Made by a program: the position numbers and the translations under genes. The notes beneath the pieces are model-generated. The model had not been told where the DNA came from. It was given only the letters and a program-made list of their open reading frames with translations, and did no database searches. This document shows, one piece after another, positions 1-7,840 of a stretch of DNA of 46,295 nt (positions are counted from its first letter, which is position 1; each line of letters opens with the position of its first letter). The stretch comes from Limnochordia bacterium. GTDB lineage: Bacteria > Bacillota > Limnochordia > Darwinibacteriales > DTU012. The stretch lies in the NCBI GenBank assembly GCA_007116145.1, contig SKJB01000131.1:1-46295 (forward strand). Reading direction: 5' to 3'.

Positions 1-2
1 TA

Positions 3-1103
3 TTTGGTCGTGTAATTCCAGCTCTAAAAGGAAAAGAGGTTGAGATTCTAGCAGGAGAAGGAGTGCGTCTAAGTAGTGATAATCTCCAAGCCTTTGCTAA
101 TCGATCTGGTATGCCGCTGTTGCAAAAGGAAGTATTACGGGTAATGTCTATATACGAACTCAAGAAGAATGCAGATTTATCGACTGGCAATATTCGATTT
201 AAAGGCGAGGTAATTATCCGGGGAGATGTCTGTGATCAAATTCAAATAGAAGCAATTACTGGTGGGATCAAAGTTTTTGGCATGGTATCTTATGCAAGAA
301 TTAAAGCCGATCGTGACATAGATCTATTAAAAAGTGTGATTTCATCTCAGATTTCTGCAGGTGGAATAACCGTGGCGTATTTGAAAATTCTTTCCTATCT
401 TAGCAATCTCAATCACCAGATAACTCAGTTGCTTCATGGATTCAGCATCGTATACGATCAGCACGCTACGAGTCATGGCAAGCTAATTAAGAGCCTGTTG
501 GAATTAAAGTTTCACAATATTCCCCGTCAAGTTGCTGAACTAGCACAATATTTTGAGTCAGTGGCAGAGTTGGTAGATAATGAATTTGATATAGTAATAC
601 AAGAATTACAATCTTGCTTTATTGGTCGGGGCCCACTTGAAATTGATGATATTAAAGTACTTGAAGAGTTATCTGTAGAAATGAAAGTCTGGGAAGAGAT
701 CCTAAAAAACGAGATATCCCAACCTGCTAATATCTCGGTAAATATTCTCCAAAACTCGAAATTGGAGGCTTCTGGAGTCGTAGTCATTAAAGGTAAGGAA
801 AGCTACTACTCAAAAATTATTGCTGGAAAAGGACTTCGTCAGAATCGAGGCGTTTTTCGCGGAGGAGAAATCATTGTGGACGAAGGGGATATAGTTATTC
901 GTGAGATTGGCGGACCGACTGGTATATCTACAAGCGCATCGATTAATAACGACGGCACGATGAAATTAGGCATCGTACACCCGAATGTAACCGTGGCTAT
1001 TGGGAATCAGAAATTTATATTTGATAAACCGGTGAATAATGTAAAGGTGTATTTCAAAACAGGTTTACGAGTCTTTAGTGGTTCGTCCGAATTGCACAAG
1101 TAG
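3..1103 (+). CDS. FapA/DUF342-family polymer-binding protein, 3' part only
   Basis: The reading frame is open to the left edge, and the first codons (FGRVIPALKGKEVEIL...) continue a DUF342 pattern, so the gene begins outside the window; the GTG at 63 is an internal codon. The visible part has the glycine/valine-rich beta-helix character of FapA proteins (repeated I-x-G-x-V steps around residues 65-115), a helical insert with coiled-coil character in the middle, and a second beta-helix stretch near the end (KGKESYYSKIIAGKGL, GGEIIVDEGDIVIREIGG). FapA-like proteins are cytoplasmic; the family name comes from a flagellar assembly role, but many members have no known function. No flagellar gene is visible here. 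The next gene starts 29 bases on, so the two may share a transcript. Confidence 0.8.
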   Translation, partial: FGRVIPALKGKEVEILAGEGVRLSSDNLQAFANRSGMPLLQKEVLRVMSIYELKKNADLSTGNIRFKGEVIIRGDVCDQIQIEAITGGIKVFGMVSYARIKADRDIDLLKSVISSQISAGGITVAYLKILSYLSNLNHQITQLLHGFSIVYDQHATSHGKLIKSLLELKFHNIPRQVAELAQYFESVAELVDNEFDIVIQELQSCFIGRGPLEIDDIKVLEELSVEMKVWEEILKNEISQPANISVNILQNSKLEASGVVVIKGKESYYSKIIAGKGLRQNRGVFRGGEIIVDEGDIVIREIGGPTGISTSASINNDGTMKLGIVHPNVTVAIGNQKFIFDKPVNNVKVYFKTGLRVFSGSSELHK

Positions 1104-1132
1104 GATTAGTTTTTAACTGTAGGAGGAGGAGC

Positions 1133-1648
1133 ATGTCCATCTCAAATACCCAAAAAACGATTCACCTAGGGTTAATGGTAGGATTGGCAATGGGACTGCA
1201 TGTTTTTGAATCCTTTTTGCCCCTACCCTATTTGTTTCCTGGAGCAAAACTTGGATTGGCCAACATTGTCACCTTATATGTAATTGTGTCGTTTGGGATA
1301 AAGGAAGCTGTCCTCATTAGTGTTTTGCGGACTGTTCTCGGCTCTTTACTTATAGGCACACTCCTTAATATTACATTTTTCCTAGGCTTTTTTGGTGGGT
1401 TAGCGAGCGCCCTGGTTATGGGAATACTACATCACTTATTTCGAGACCATGTTAGTCTTGTGGGCATAAGTATTATTGGGGCGCTAACACATAATATAAC
1501 CCAAGTAGGTGTGGCAGCATATTTTCTAGGCACTCTGGGGTTCTTTTTTTACTTGCCGTATTTACTCATTTTCTCCTTGCCCACCGGACTATTTGTAGGG
1601 GTTGCTACAGCTGGGCTGTTACGAAAGAATATGCTAAAACCACATTAG
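1133..1648 (+). CDS. Gx transporter / Hpre_diP_synt_I family membrane protein
   Basis: A 171-residue, very hydrophobic protein with about five membrane segments. It matches my recollection of the family often annotated 'heptaprenyl diphosphate synthase component I' and also called Gx transporter: an N-terminal helix, then the conserved P-x-x-K-L-G-L-A-N patch (residues about 37-46), then a T-x-L-G-S-L-L-x-G patch (about 66-75). The family resembles ECF-type substrate-binding membrane components, so a transport role is at least as likely as prenyl synthesis. Start chosen at ATG 1133 behind AGGAGGAGG. It follows the FapA-like gene closely. Its TAG stop is interlocked with the TAA stop of the opposing DUF4363 gene in the tetranucleotide TTAG, leaving no room for a terminator. 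Confidence 0.7.
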   Translation: MSISNTQKTIHLGLMVGLAMGLHVFESFLPLPYLFPGAKLGLANIVTLYVIVSFGIKEAVLISVLRTVLGSLLIGTLLNITFFLGFFGGLASALVMGILHHLFRDHVSLVGISIIGALTHNITQVGVAAYFLGTLGFFFYLPYLLIFSLPTGLFVGVATAGLLRKNMLKPH

Positions 1649-2025
1649 AAGATATTTTGCACATTAAACATCTCTTTCCGATAGATATGACTAAGTTGAG
1701 TATTTAATGCCGCTAGTTCAGCCAAGGCAGCAGCTTTATCTTCTGAAGATAAGTAGCTCAATATTCGGGCTATGTATAATTCAACCTGTTCAATTTCACT
1801 ATGAACGATAAAGAGATCCCAGCGATCTTGAATTTCGTTCCATTGTTCCAATAGACGTGCAGTATCGTTGCGTGCTGCATCCCAATTCTCATTATTAATC
1901 TCTCGACTAATGTTAGGAACCATTTCCTGCATATCACTAGCTAACCCTAGAATTTGTTGTTGGGTATGAATCCCAAAAACGACAAAGACGATCATTAAAA
2001 TAGTTAGCCCAGCTAGTAACTTCAC
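1645..2025 (-). CDS. DUF4363-like membrane-anchored protein
   Basis: A 126-residue protein starting at GTG 2025, with one N-terminal membrane segment (residues 5-20) and a helical outer part rich in E, Q, W and D that looks like a four-helix bundle. The pattern W-D-A-A-R-N-D followed by L-x-x-W and later Y-L-x-x-x-D-K-A-A-A-L-A-E is typical of DUF4363 proteins of spore-formers, which are commonly encoded beside a DUF421 protein, as here. Function unknown; the pair is probably an envelope module. The DUF421 gene ends 18 bases upstream on the same strand, so they form one operon. Confidence 0.7.
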   Translation of the reverse strand: MKLLAGLTILMIVFVVFGIHTQQQILGLASDMQEMVPNISREINNENWDAARNDTARLLEQWNEIQDRWDLFIVHSEIEQVELYIARILSYLSSEDKAAALAELAALNTQLSHIYRKEMFNVQNIF

Positions 2026-2043
2026 ACCAATCCCTCAATTCTC

Positions 2044-2724
2044 CTACTTTTTGTGGTCTCGTGATTGAAAATAGAGCTTTCCTTGAGTATCTAAGCTCGC
2101 TATTAGTACATCATCTGGTCGGTCTATCCCAAATTTTTGGAGTTCCAATTTTAGCCAACTTTCGTCTAGATTTACCATGTTAAGGTTTTTAGTTTGTATT
2201 AGTCCATCAATAACTAGGGGAATTGGTAACCCTTCGTATTGAGTATCAATTTTGAGATCCCCTGGTGTAACAGCCCGTTTCTGCGACTTTGGAATAACAC
2301 TCAGATCACCACTCGTTTCCAGGATTGCGTATTCCACATCGGAGATATTCGCATAGCCCTTGGTTCGTAATTGTTCAATTAGTTCATTTAAATTGAATCG
2401 AGCATTATACAACTCTTTTTCTTGGATTTTACCATTACGAACCACGATAGACGGACTTCCATCCATTATCGAGCGAAACCACAAGCTCTTAAGCGACAGG
2501 AATGATATTAGAACTTGAATAAATAGCAATGTCATTATTGGTACTAAACCATTGATTAAAGGTATTCCACGATCCTCCATGGGAATCGTTGCTAGTTCTG
2601 CAATCATAATAGCGATCACTAATTCAAACGGTTCTAGTTGACCAATTTGTCGTTTCCCCATGAGACGCATGGTTAAGACTACGACACTGTAGAGAATAAA
2701 CGTTCTGACAAATATGACTAGCAT
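2044..2724 (-). CDS. DUF421 (YetF-like) membrane protein
   Basis: I place the start at ATG 2724 because GGAGG lies about ten bases before it; the longer open frame up to 2790 has no Shine-Dalgarno. The 226-residue product has three N-terminal membrane helices holding the family signature R-x-M-G-K-R-Q-I-G-Q-L (about residues 20-30) and E-L-V-I-A-I-M-I-A-E-L, followed by a soluble domain with G-S-P-S-I-V-V-R-N-G-K and L-x-E-L-x-x-Q-L-R-x-x-G, then D-V-E-Y-A-I-L-E. These are hallmarks of DUF421/YetF proteins, several of which are made during sporulation and sit in the membrane. Biochemical role unknown. First gene of a two-gene minus-strand operon with the DUF4363 gene. Confidence 0.85.
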   Translation of the reverse strand: MLVIFVRTFILYSVVVLTMRLMGKRQIGQLEPFELVIAIMIAELATIPMEDRGIPLINGLVPIMTLLFIQVLISFLSLKSLWFRSIMDGSPSIVVRNGKIQEKELYNARFNLNELIEQLRTKGYANISDVEYAILETSGDLSVIPKSQKRAVTPGDLKIDTQYEGLPIPLVIDGLIQTKNLNMVNLDESWLKLELQKFGIDRPDDVLIASLDTQGKLYFQSRDHKK

Positions 2725-2946
2725 AGTCTCTACCTCCCTAGATATACTTCTTATTGAGCTAGTATATCCAGATTGGAGATATCTTTGCATATTTCTAGAG
2801 GATCCTCAACCACTAATAATTACAGCTTAAGACAAGAATTGCAAAAAGCGGTGCTAGGAGTTAATTATTGAGTAGTACATATTGGATCCTGCAGGAGTCT
2901 TTTATAGATTCGAGAACTAGTGTAAGTAGGGAAGGAGGCGATACCG

Positions 2947-5652
2947 TTGCTAGTAAAACGACTACCTTGGATACTTACTTTGTGTCTAGTAATCGTATTT
3001 GCAGGTAGTCTACCAAGCACTGCCAACACGTATTACACGTTAGAAACCCCGAATTTCTTGATTCATTTTCCCTTAGAATATCTGGATTATGCCAAACAAG
3101 TGGGAACTGTAGCTCAATGGGCTCACGATCAATTATACCCTGCGTTTCGTTATACGCCAGAGGAACGTACTCATATCACGGTCTTCGACCGAGGTGACCT
3201 GGCAAATGGCTTTGCTGATAGTATATTGTATAATATGATTGGTCTTTATCCAATCGATCAGGTTGGATATGGCTATCGCTCTGGGATGAGCGCTAATGGT
3301 TCGGATTGGTTATCCCTACTAGTCCTACATGAATATGCACATATTCTTCATCTCGACTTAAATACAGGACTAGCCCGCAATCTTCGTAGTATTTTCGGCC
3401 GAATACCTGGAGCTGGTAATCCCCACATAATGCAGAGTTATGCGTTAATTGAGGGGATTGCCTTATGGCAAGAGACAAATAAAACAGGTGGAGGACGGGG
3501 AACAGCGGGGTTTTATGATATGTTTCTGCAGGGCATATTAGCGGATCAGAAATTCCTATCTGGAGATCAGGTTCTTGGCCGCTATAGTCTTAGTGGTTGG
3601 CATCCTGGCACCGCATATTATTTCTATGGCTACTATTTGGTCGACTATTTGATTAACCAATACGGAGAGGACTCCTTTTATCGATTGTTAGATTATTTAG
3701 CGCAACAACCGACATCCTTAGATAACGGTCTAAACGAAATATACTATCAGGGCTTTAATCAGATCTGGGATGATATGGTGTATACTCTGCAAGCAAAACA
3801 AACTAGTAAGAAACAGACTACACAAGCTTGGGAGTATCTTAATACTCATGGAGAAATTCAGCGCCATCCTGTTTTCTCGCCTGATGGAAACCACCTTGTC
3901 TATTTTGCGAGTGGAAATACCACACCTGCTCTACGCATGTATTCATGGTCAACAGGTGAGGATCAGCAACTCGTTCAAGGACGCTTTAGTGATGAATCGC
4001 AAGTATCCTGGTTAGATAATCAGCGTATTGTTTATGGAAAACTAGAGTTAGATCGTTTTGGTTACTCCCGTTACGATCTCTATGAATATAACTTAGCAAC
4101 CAAACAGGAAACCCGGCTTAGTTTCGGCAAGCGTATCTATGCTGTGACAGCATTAGATTCGGAGTCATTAGTCTATTTGCAGCGAACAACAGAAGATACG
4201 GTAATCGGCGTTAAGCAAGATGGCGCTTTTCAAACCATTGAGGGTCATCCGGGAGATCGCTTAGCAAATATCACTGCAGCATCCAACGGCACACTCGCAA
4301 TTAGCGTAACGGAAGCTTCGGGTTACCGCAACTTGTATTTGCTGACGATACATGGAGCACATAGTATTCGCACTCCGATCACGCAAGATACAAAGAGCCA
4401 AGGGAATCCAGTATTTAGTACTGATAACCGCTATCTATTTTTTGATGGAGATTATACAGGAGTGTTTAATATCTATGCATGGGATATCCAGACCAACCAA
4501 TTTTATCAAGTCACCAACTCACGCTTTGGTTCCTTTGCTCCAGCAGTGACCATCGATGGGCAGTGGCTTGTCGTGATGGATTATACCCCTGATGGATATA
4601 AGCTTGCTAAAGCAAAGCTAGATTCAAGGGAGTGGACTGCTGTCCAGCTCCCGTTCGTTAGTTTACCTGTTGCTAGCAAACCGGAATTGTTTCAAGGAGA
4701 GATAGTTCCGTATAACTCGTTATCGAGTATGCGTCCGCGTTTTTGGCTTCCTGTTCTGGAAGCTGAACCGCAATTCGTTACCGGCGTGTACACCGCAGGT
4801 AGGGATGCCCTCGACCAACACGATTACTCCGCCATGATCGGCTATGGATGGGACACGCATACCCTTGCTGTTAAACTGAACTATCAACATAAGGTTAGAG
4901 CTCCTTTCCGTCCGACTCTTACAGTATCCTTTACACAAGCAACACATATGCACGATCAGGGTTTTCGCCAACAGCAGAACTTCGATTTAATGTCTTTGAT
5001 CACAAAACAAACCTACTTTTCCGCTTTACAGTTTGGAATGGGCTTGACTGGAGTAAGGCAGGTAACAAAGCCTTTGTCAACCACAAAGTTAGCAGGAAAA
5101 CTAAGGATTACCTACCAAGATTACCAGGGCGCAGGCACACACTATCACCAACGAAGTGGGGTACTGACGTATCTACAAGAGTTGAACACAGCTAAACGGT
5201 ATCAAACAGGGGTGTTAGCGTGGAAGGAAGCATGGGGTGAATTAGGTTCTGGAAAATTAACAATGCAGACAACGATTGGACACTCTAGCGATCCAAATGG
5301 TTTTGTTGTTGGAGGCCTAGATGGGGTCTATGCAGTTCGAGGTTATGGTCGCGAAGAACGAACAGATGCGTATATCTTATCCTTTGACTTTGAGTACCCT
5401 GTGTTAAAAATCGAGCGAGGTTGGGCGGATTTTCCAATATTTCTACAAGAATTTCAACTTAATGCATTTATGGATTTCACAGATGGGTGGTCACAAAATC
5501 GCTGGCAGTCTGCAGGATTCGAGTTCGGTCCAAATATTTCTTTACATTATGGTAATGCTACGTTTTACCCAAGGATTGGCGTAGTTAAAACAATTCATAA
5601 CGAGAAATGGCAGTGGTATCTACGAACTGGTATGGGGTCTATCTACTTTTAG
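2947..5652 (+). CDS. Exported HExxH metallopeptidase with TolB-like repeats and an Omp85-like C-terminal barrel
   Basis: 901 residues from TTG 2947, preceded by AAGGAGG. Residues 1-26 form a signal peptide ending near S-T-A. Residues about 30-290 carry a gluzincin-type active site: H128-E-Y-A-H132 and a downstream L-I-E169-G-I-A segment supplying the third zinc ligand, as in peptidase MA-like enzymes. Residues about 300-560 hold WD40/TolB-like beta-propeller blades (repeated P-V-F-S-x-D-x-x-x-L-x-F). From about 600 the sequence alternates like an outer-membrane barrel, with G-G-L-D-G-V-Y-A-V-R-G-Y at 788-800 followed by an F-D-F-E-Y-P strand, the pattern around the VRGF/Y motif of Omp85/BamA barrels, and ends in aromatic Phe. 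Peptidase and propeller are well supported; the barrel is inferred. It stands alone between a divergent DUF421 operon and copZ. Confidence 0.75.
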   Translation: MLVKRLPWILTLCLVIVFAGSLPSTANTYYTLETPNFLIHFPLEYLDYAKQVGTVAQWAHDQLYPAFRYTPEERTHITVFDRGDLANGFADSILYNMIGLYPIDQVGYGYRSGMSANGSDWLSLLVLHEYAHILHLDLNTGLARNLRSIFGRIPGAGNPHIMQSYALIEGIALWQETNKTGGGRGTAGFYDMFLQGILADQKFLSGDQVLGRYSLSGWHPGTAYYFYGYYLVDYLINQYGEDSFYRLLDYLAQQPTSLDNGLNEIYYQGFNQIWDDMVYTLQAKQTSKKQTTQAWEYLNTHGEIQRHPVFSPDGNHLVYFASGNTTPALRMYSWSTGEDQQLVQGRFSDESQVSWLDNQRIVYGKLELDRFGYSRYDLYEYNLATKQETRLSFGKRIYAVTALDSESLVYLQRTTEDTVIGVKQDGAFQTIEGHPGDRLANITAASNGTLAISVTEASGYRNLYLLTIHGAHSIRTPITQDTKSQGNPVFSTDNRYLFFDGDYTGVFNIYAWDIQTNQFYQVTNSRFGSFAPAVTIDGQWLVVMDYTPDGYKLAKAKLDSREWTAVQLPFVSLPVASKPELFQGEIVPYNSLSSMRPRFWLPVLEAEPQFVTGVYTAGRDALDQHDYSAMIGYGWDTHTLAVKLNYQHKVRAPFRPTLTVSFTQATHMHDQGFRQQQNFDLMSLITKQTYFSALQFGMGLTGVRQVTKPLSTTKLAGKLRITYQDYQGAGTHYHQRSGVLTYLQELNTAKRYQTGVLAWKEAWGELGSGKLTMQTTIGHSSDPNGFVVGGLDGVYAVRGYGREERTDAYILSFDFEYPVLKIERGWADFPIFLQEFQLNAFMDFTDGWSQNRWQSAGFEFGPNISLHYGNATFYPRIGVVKTIHNEKWQWYLRTGMGSIYF

Positions 5653-5656
5653 ATTC

Positions 5657-5685
5657 TTGACAAACTTTATGAACCACGGTAGAAT
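5657..5685 (+). promoter_or_regulatory. copZ promoter
   Basis: TTGACA at 5657-5662, a 17-base spacer and TAGAAT at 5680-5685 make a near-consensus SigA promoter. It lies just after the stop of the peptidase gene and 44 bases ahead of the copZ ATG. Confidence 0.75.
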
Positions 5686-5693
5686 GTACCTAG

Positions 5694-5710
5694 ATACCCA
5701 CTCAGGGTAT
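5694..5710. promoter_or_regulatory. Palindromic operator before copZ (CsoR/CstR-like)
   Basis: ATACCC-ACTCA-GGGTAT is a perfect inverted repeat with 6-base arms, starting 8 bases after the -10 box and therefore covering the expected transcription start. CsoR-family repressors bind GC-tract palindromes of the form TACCC...GGGTA. The same consensus, ATACCC-N5-GGGTAT, occurs once more in this window, inside the trxA promoter. The regulator is not encoded here. Confidence 0.65.
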
Positions 5711-5728
5711 ATGGCAGGAGGTTATGCA

Positions 5729-5935
5729 ATGAAAAGGGTTGTTTTCAAAGTAGAGGGAATGAGTTGCAATCATTGTGCGAATGCGGTTAAAACTAGTTTG
5801 CAAGAGTTACCGCATATAACCGCTATTGACGTGAATCTAGCACAAAAAAGTGTAACGATTTCAGTGGATAGTGATACCGCAGACCAAAAGGCAATGAAAG
5901 AAGCGATTGAAGAAGCTGGTTACGAGGTAATCTAG
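5729..5935 (+). CDS. copZ: CopZ-like heavy-metal-associated (copper chaperone) protein
   Basis: A 68-residue protein read from ATG 5729 behind AGGAGG; the longer open frame from 5657 runs through the promoter and is not coding. It has the HMA fold signature G-M-S-C-N-H-C at residues 11-17, which binds one Cu(I) through the two cysteines, then A-V-K-T-S-L and the C-terminal E-E-A-G-Y-E-V typical of CopZ and of P-type ATPase metal-binding domains. It probably shuttles copper to an exporter encoded elsewhere, as no CopA or CsoR is in the window. A strong promoter and a palindromic operator precede it, and a 16-bp hairpin overlaps its stop codon. Confidence 0.85.
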   Translation: MKRVVFKVEGMSCNHCANAVKTSLQELPHITAIDVNLAQKSVTISVDSDTADQKAMKEAIEEAGYEVI

Positions 5936-5966
5936 TAAAGAGCTGGAAAATCCAGCTCTTTACTAG
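5932..5966 (+). terminator. Hairpin at the end of copZ
   Basis: Perfect 16-bp arms (5932-5947 and 5951-5966) with a 3-base loop, overlapping the copZ stop codon. It is followed by TAGTAGTG and not by a T-run, so it may terminate poorly or instead protect the copZ message or attenuate read-through into miaB. Confidence 0.6.
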
Positions 5967-5999
5967 TAGTAGTGTAACAATGAACGAAGGAGCGAACAT

Positions 6000-7337
6000 A
6001 TGCTAAATCCTTACCATCTGCAAGCACAAGCGACGTTCTATTTAAAAACAATGGGATGCCAGATGAATGAACATGACTCGGAAGTAATTACAGGAATTCT
6101 CATGTCCCTAGGCTATGTGTCCACTGATTCTGTCGATGAAGCTGATCTTATCTTATATAACACTTGTTCTGTGCGGGAAAACCCAGAACGTAAGGTTTAT
6201 GGACAAATAGCAAGGTTTCGGGCACTGAAAGCAAAAAAACCGAACCTAATTATTGGCATATGTGGATGTATGACCCAACAAAAAGAGGAGCTCACAGCCA
6301 TACTTAGGAAGTTGCCTCATGTTGATTTGATTTTTGGTACTCATAATATACATCGTTTACCAGAACTATTGGAAAGAGCTACGTCAGGGGATCGCGTGGT
6401 TGAAGTGTGGGACGAAGGTCAAGAAATAATTGAAGAATTACCGGTACGTCGCAGTAATACATTAAAGGCCTTTGTGAATATAATATATGGTTGCACCAAT
6501 TTTTGTACATACTGCATTGTTCCATATACACGCGGCAAAGAACGGAGTCGTCGACCCGAATTGATTTATGACGAAATCTGCCAGCTAGCGCAAGCTGGAT
6601 ATAAAGAGATAACATTACTCGGTCAAAATGTCAATGCTTACGGTCGGGATCTTGGGTTGGAAAATGACTTTGCTCAGCTATTGCACGAACTGAATAAAGT
6701 ACCAGATCTAAGTAGAATTCGCTTCACAACGAGTCATCCGAAGGATATGAAGGATAATCTAATTACTGCTATAGCGAGTTTGGATAAAGTATGCGAGCAT
6801 TTGCATTTGCCAGTGCAAGCTGGCAGTAATCATGTTTTAAAAGCGATGAACCGCGGATACTCTCGCGAGTATTATTTGGATCTTGTGGCAAGGATAAAAA
6901 AAGCAGTACCTACTATTAGTCTAACCACGGATCTAATTGTAGGTTTTCCTGGTGAAAGTGACGAAGATTTCCAAGAGACCTTATCCTTGGTTGAAGAGGT
7001 TGGTTTCTCATCCTCGTTTACGTTCTTGTACTCACCACGCAAGGGAACACCTGCTGCCAAAATGACAGCTCAAGTGCCTGAAGACATCAAAAAGGAACGG
7101 ATCTACAGACTCATTGCGTTACAAAATGATCTAAGCGCTAAACACATGCAAACTTTGCTTGGCCAACGCTTAGAGGTGCTCGTTGATGGTGTTGCTGAAC
7201 AGTCTGGTGACTTAACGGGGCGTACTCGAACAAACAAGCAAGTACTTTTTTCGGGTTCTTCGGATCTTGTGGGTCAAACTGTCAATGTGATAATTAAGAT
7301 GGCACAGACCTGGATCTTAAGAGGAGAATTAGTATAA
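6000..7337 (+). CDS. miaB: tRNA-2-methylthio-N6-dimethylallyladenosine synthase MiaB
   Basis: A 445-residue radical-SAM methylthiotransferase that adds the 2-methylthio group to i6A37 of tRNAs reading UNN codons. The N-terminal UPF0004 domain holds cluster ligands Cys20 (M-G-C-Q-M-N), Cys56 and Cys90. The radical-SAM core has C165-x3-C169-x2-C172 in G-C-T-N-F-C-T-Y-C, followed by the family's P-Y-T-R-G-K-E-R-S-R-R. A TRAM domain closes the protein (about residues 380-445). Length is normal for the family. ATG 6000 follows GAAGGAG. It acts after MiaA, encoded 5 kb downstream in the same block, so the full ms2i6A pathway is present. Confidence 0.95.
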   Translation: MLNPYHLQAQATFYLKTMGCQMNEHDSEVITGILMSLGYVSTDSVDEADLILYNTCSVRENPERKVYGQIARFRALKAKKPNLIIGICGCMTQQKEELTAILRKLPHVDLIFGTHNIHRLPELLERATSGDRVVEVWDEGQEIIEELPVRRSNTLKAFVNIIYGCTNFCTYCIVPYTRGKERSRRPELIYDEICQLAQAGYKEITLLGQNVNAYGRDLGLENDFAQLLHELNKVPDLSRIRFTTSHPKDMKDNLITAIASLDKVCEHLHLPVQAGSNHVLKAMNRGYSREYYLDLVARIKKAVPTISLTTDLIVGFPGESDEDFQETLSLVEEVGFSSSFTFLYSPRKGTPAAKMTAQVPEDIKKERIYRLIALQNDLSAKHMQTLLGQRLEVLVDGVAEQSGDLTGRTRTNKQVLFSGSSDLVGQTVNVIIKMAQTWILRGELV

Positions 7338-7354
7338 GATAAAGGGGGTATAGT

Positions 7355-7702
7355 GTGTGGCTGAATAGAGATAAAACACTACTGGAGAATCGTAATAAGG
7401 ATACATGGCAATTACCCGTTGTCGACGTGGATTATAATTACTTAGGAAATGTAATTGGCCAAATAGTTGAACCAGAAGAGTATATGGTACGCTATTTTCT
7501 AATCTACGATCCTAATCAGCAACGTCGTTATTTGCTACCATCTGATACAGTATTTGCGATTGAGGATAAGATCTATAGTACCGTCGATATTACGCAGATT
7601 GCACAATTCCCTAGCTACAGTCAGGATATAGAGCGTGATGACGAATGTAAGATTTACGAGATTATTTCGCAGAAACCCTATTGGACCAAAGGCTACTCTT
7701 AA
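7355..7702 (+). CDS. Conserved small protein, possible PRC-barrel-like fold
   Basis: 115 residues starting at GTG 7355, after AAAGGGGGT and only 17 bases past miaB, so it is in the same transcript. No motif that I recognise with certainty. Residues about 20-80 (V-V-D-V-D-Y-N-Y-L-G-N-V-I-G, then Y-L-L-P-S-D-T-V-F-A-I-E-D-K-I-Y) alternate short beta strands and turns in the manner of a PRC-barrel domain, where an x-D-x-x-G-x-x-x-G turn is common; this is a weak assignment. In Bacillus the slot between miaB and mutS is occupied by ymcA and cotE; this protein resembles neither. A hairpin terminator includes its stop codon in the loop. Confidence 0.6.
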   Translation: MWLNRDKTLLENRNKDTWQLPVVDVDYNYLGNVIGQIVEPEEYMVRYFLIYDPNQQRRYLLPSDTVFAIEDKIYSTVDITQIAQFPSYSQDIERDDECKIYEIISQKPYWTKGYS

Positions 7703-7716
7703 ACCGAGTAGCCTTT
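7688..7716 (+). terminator. Terminator after the miaB operon
   Basis: Arms 7688-7698 and 7706-7716 (11 bp, perfect) enclose a 7-base loop that contains the stop codon of the small gene. The descending arm ends in a short T-run (TTTT). Confidence 0.75.
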
Positions 7717-7840
7717 TCCTAATGCCCCCTCATAGAAACTTTACCGACTGCTTCAAAAAGTCTTTCGATTTGATGCTATGCAGGAGATGATTACCAGAAA
7801 GGCGAATATTATGATACTGTGATGGAGGTGTCAAAACAAC

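Noticed and set aside
5657-5728. Extended N-terminus for copZ
   Set aside because: The segment contains the promoter and operator, and the AGGAGG site supports ATG 5729.
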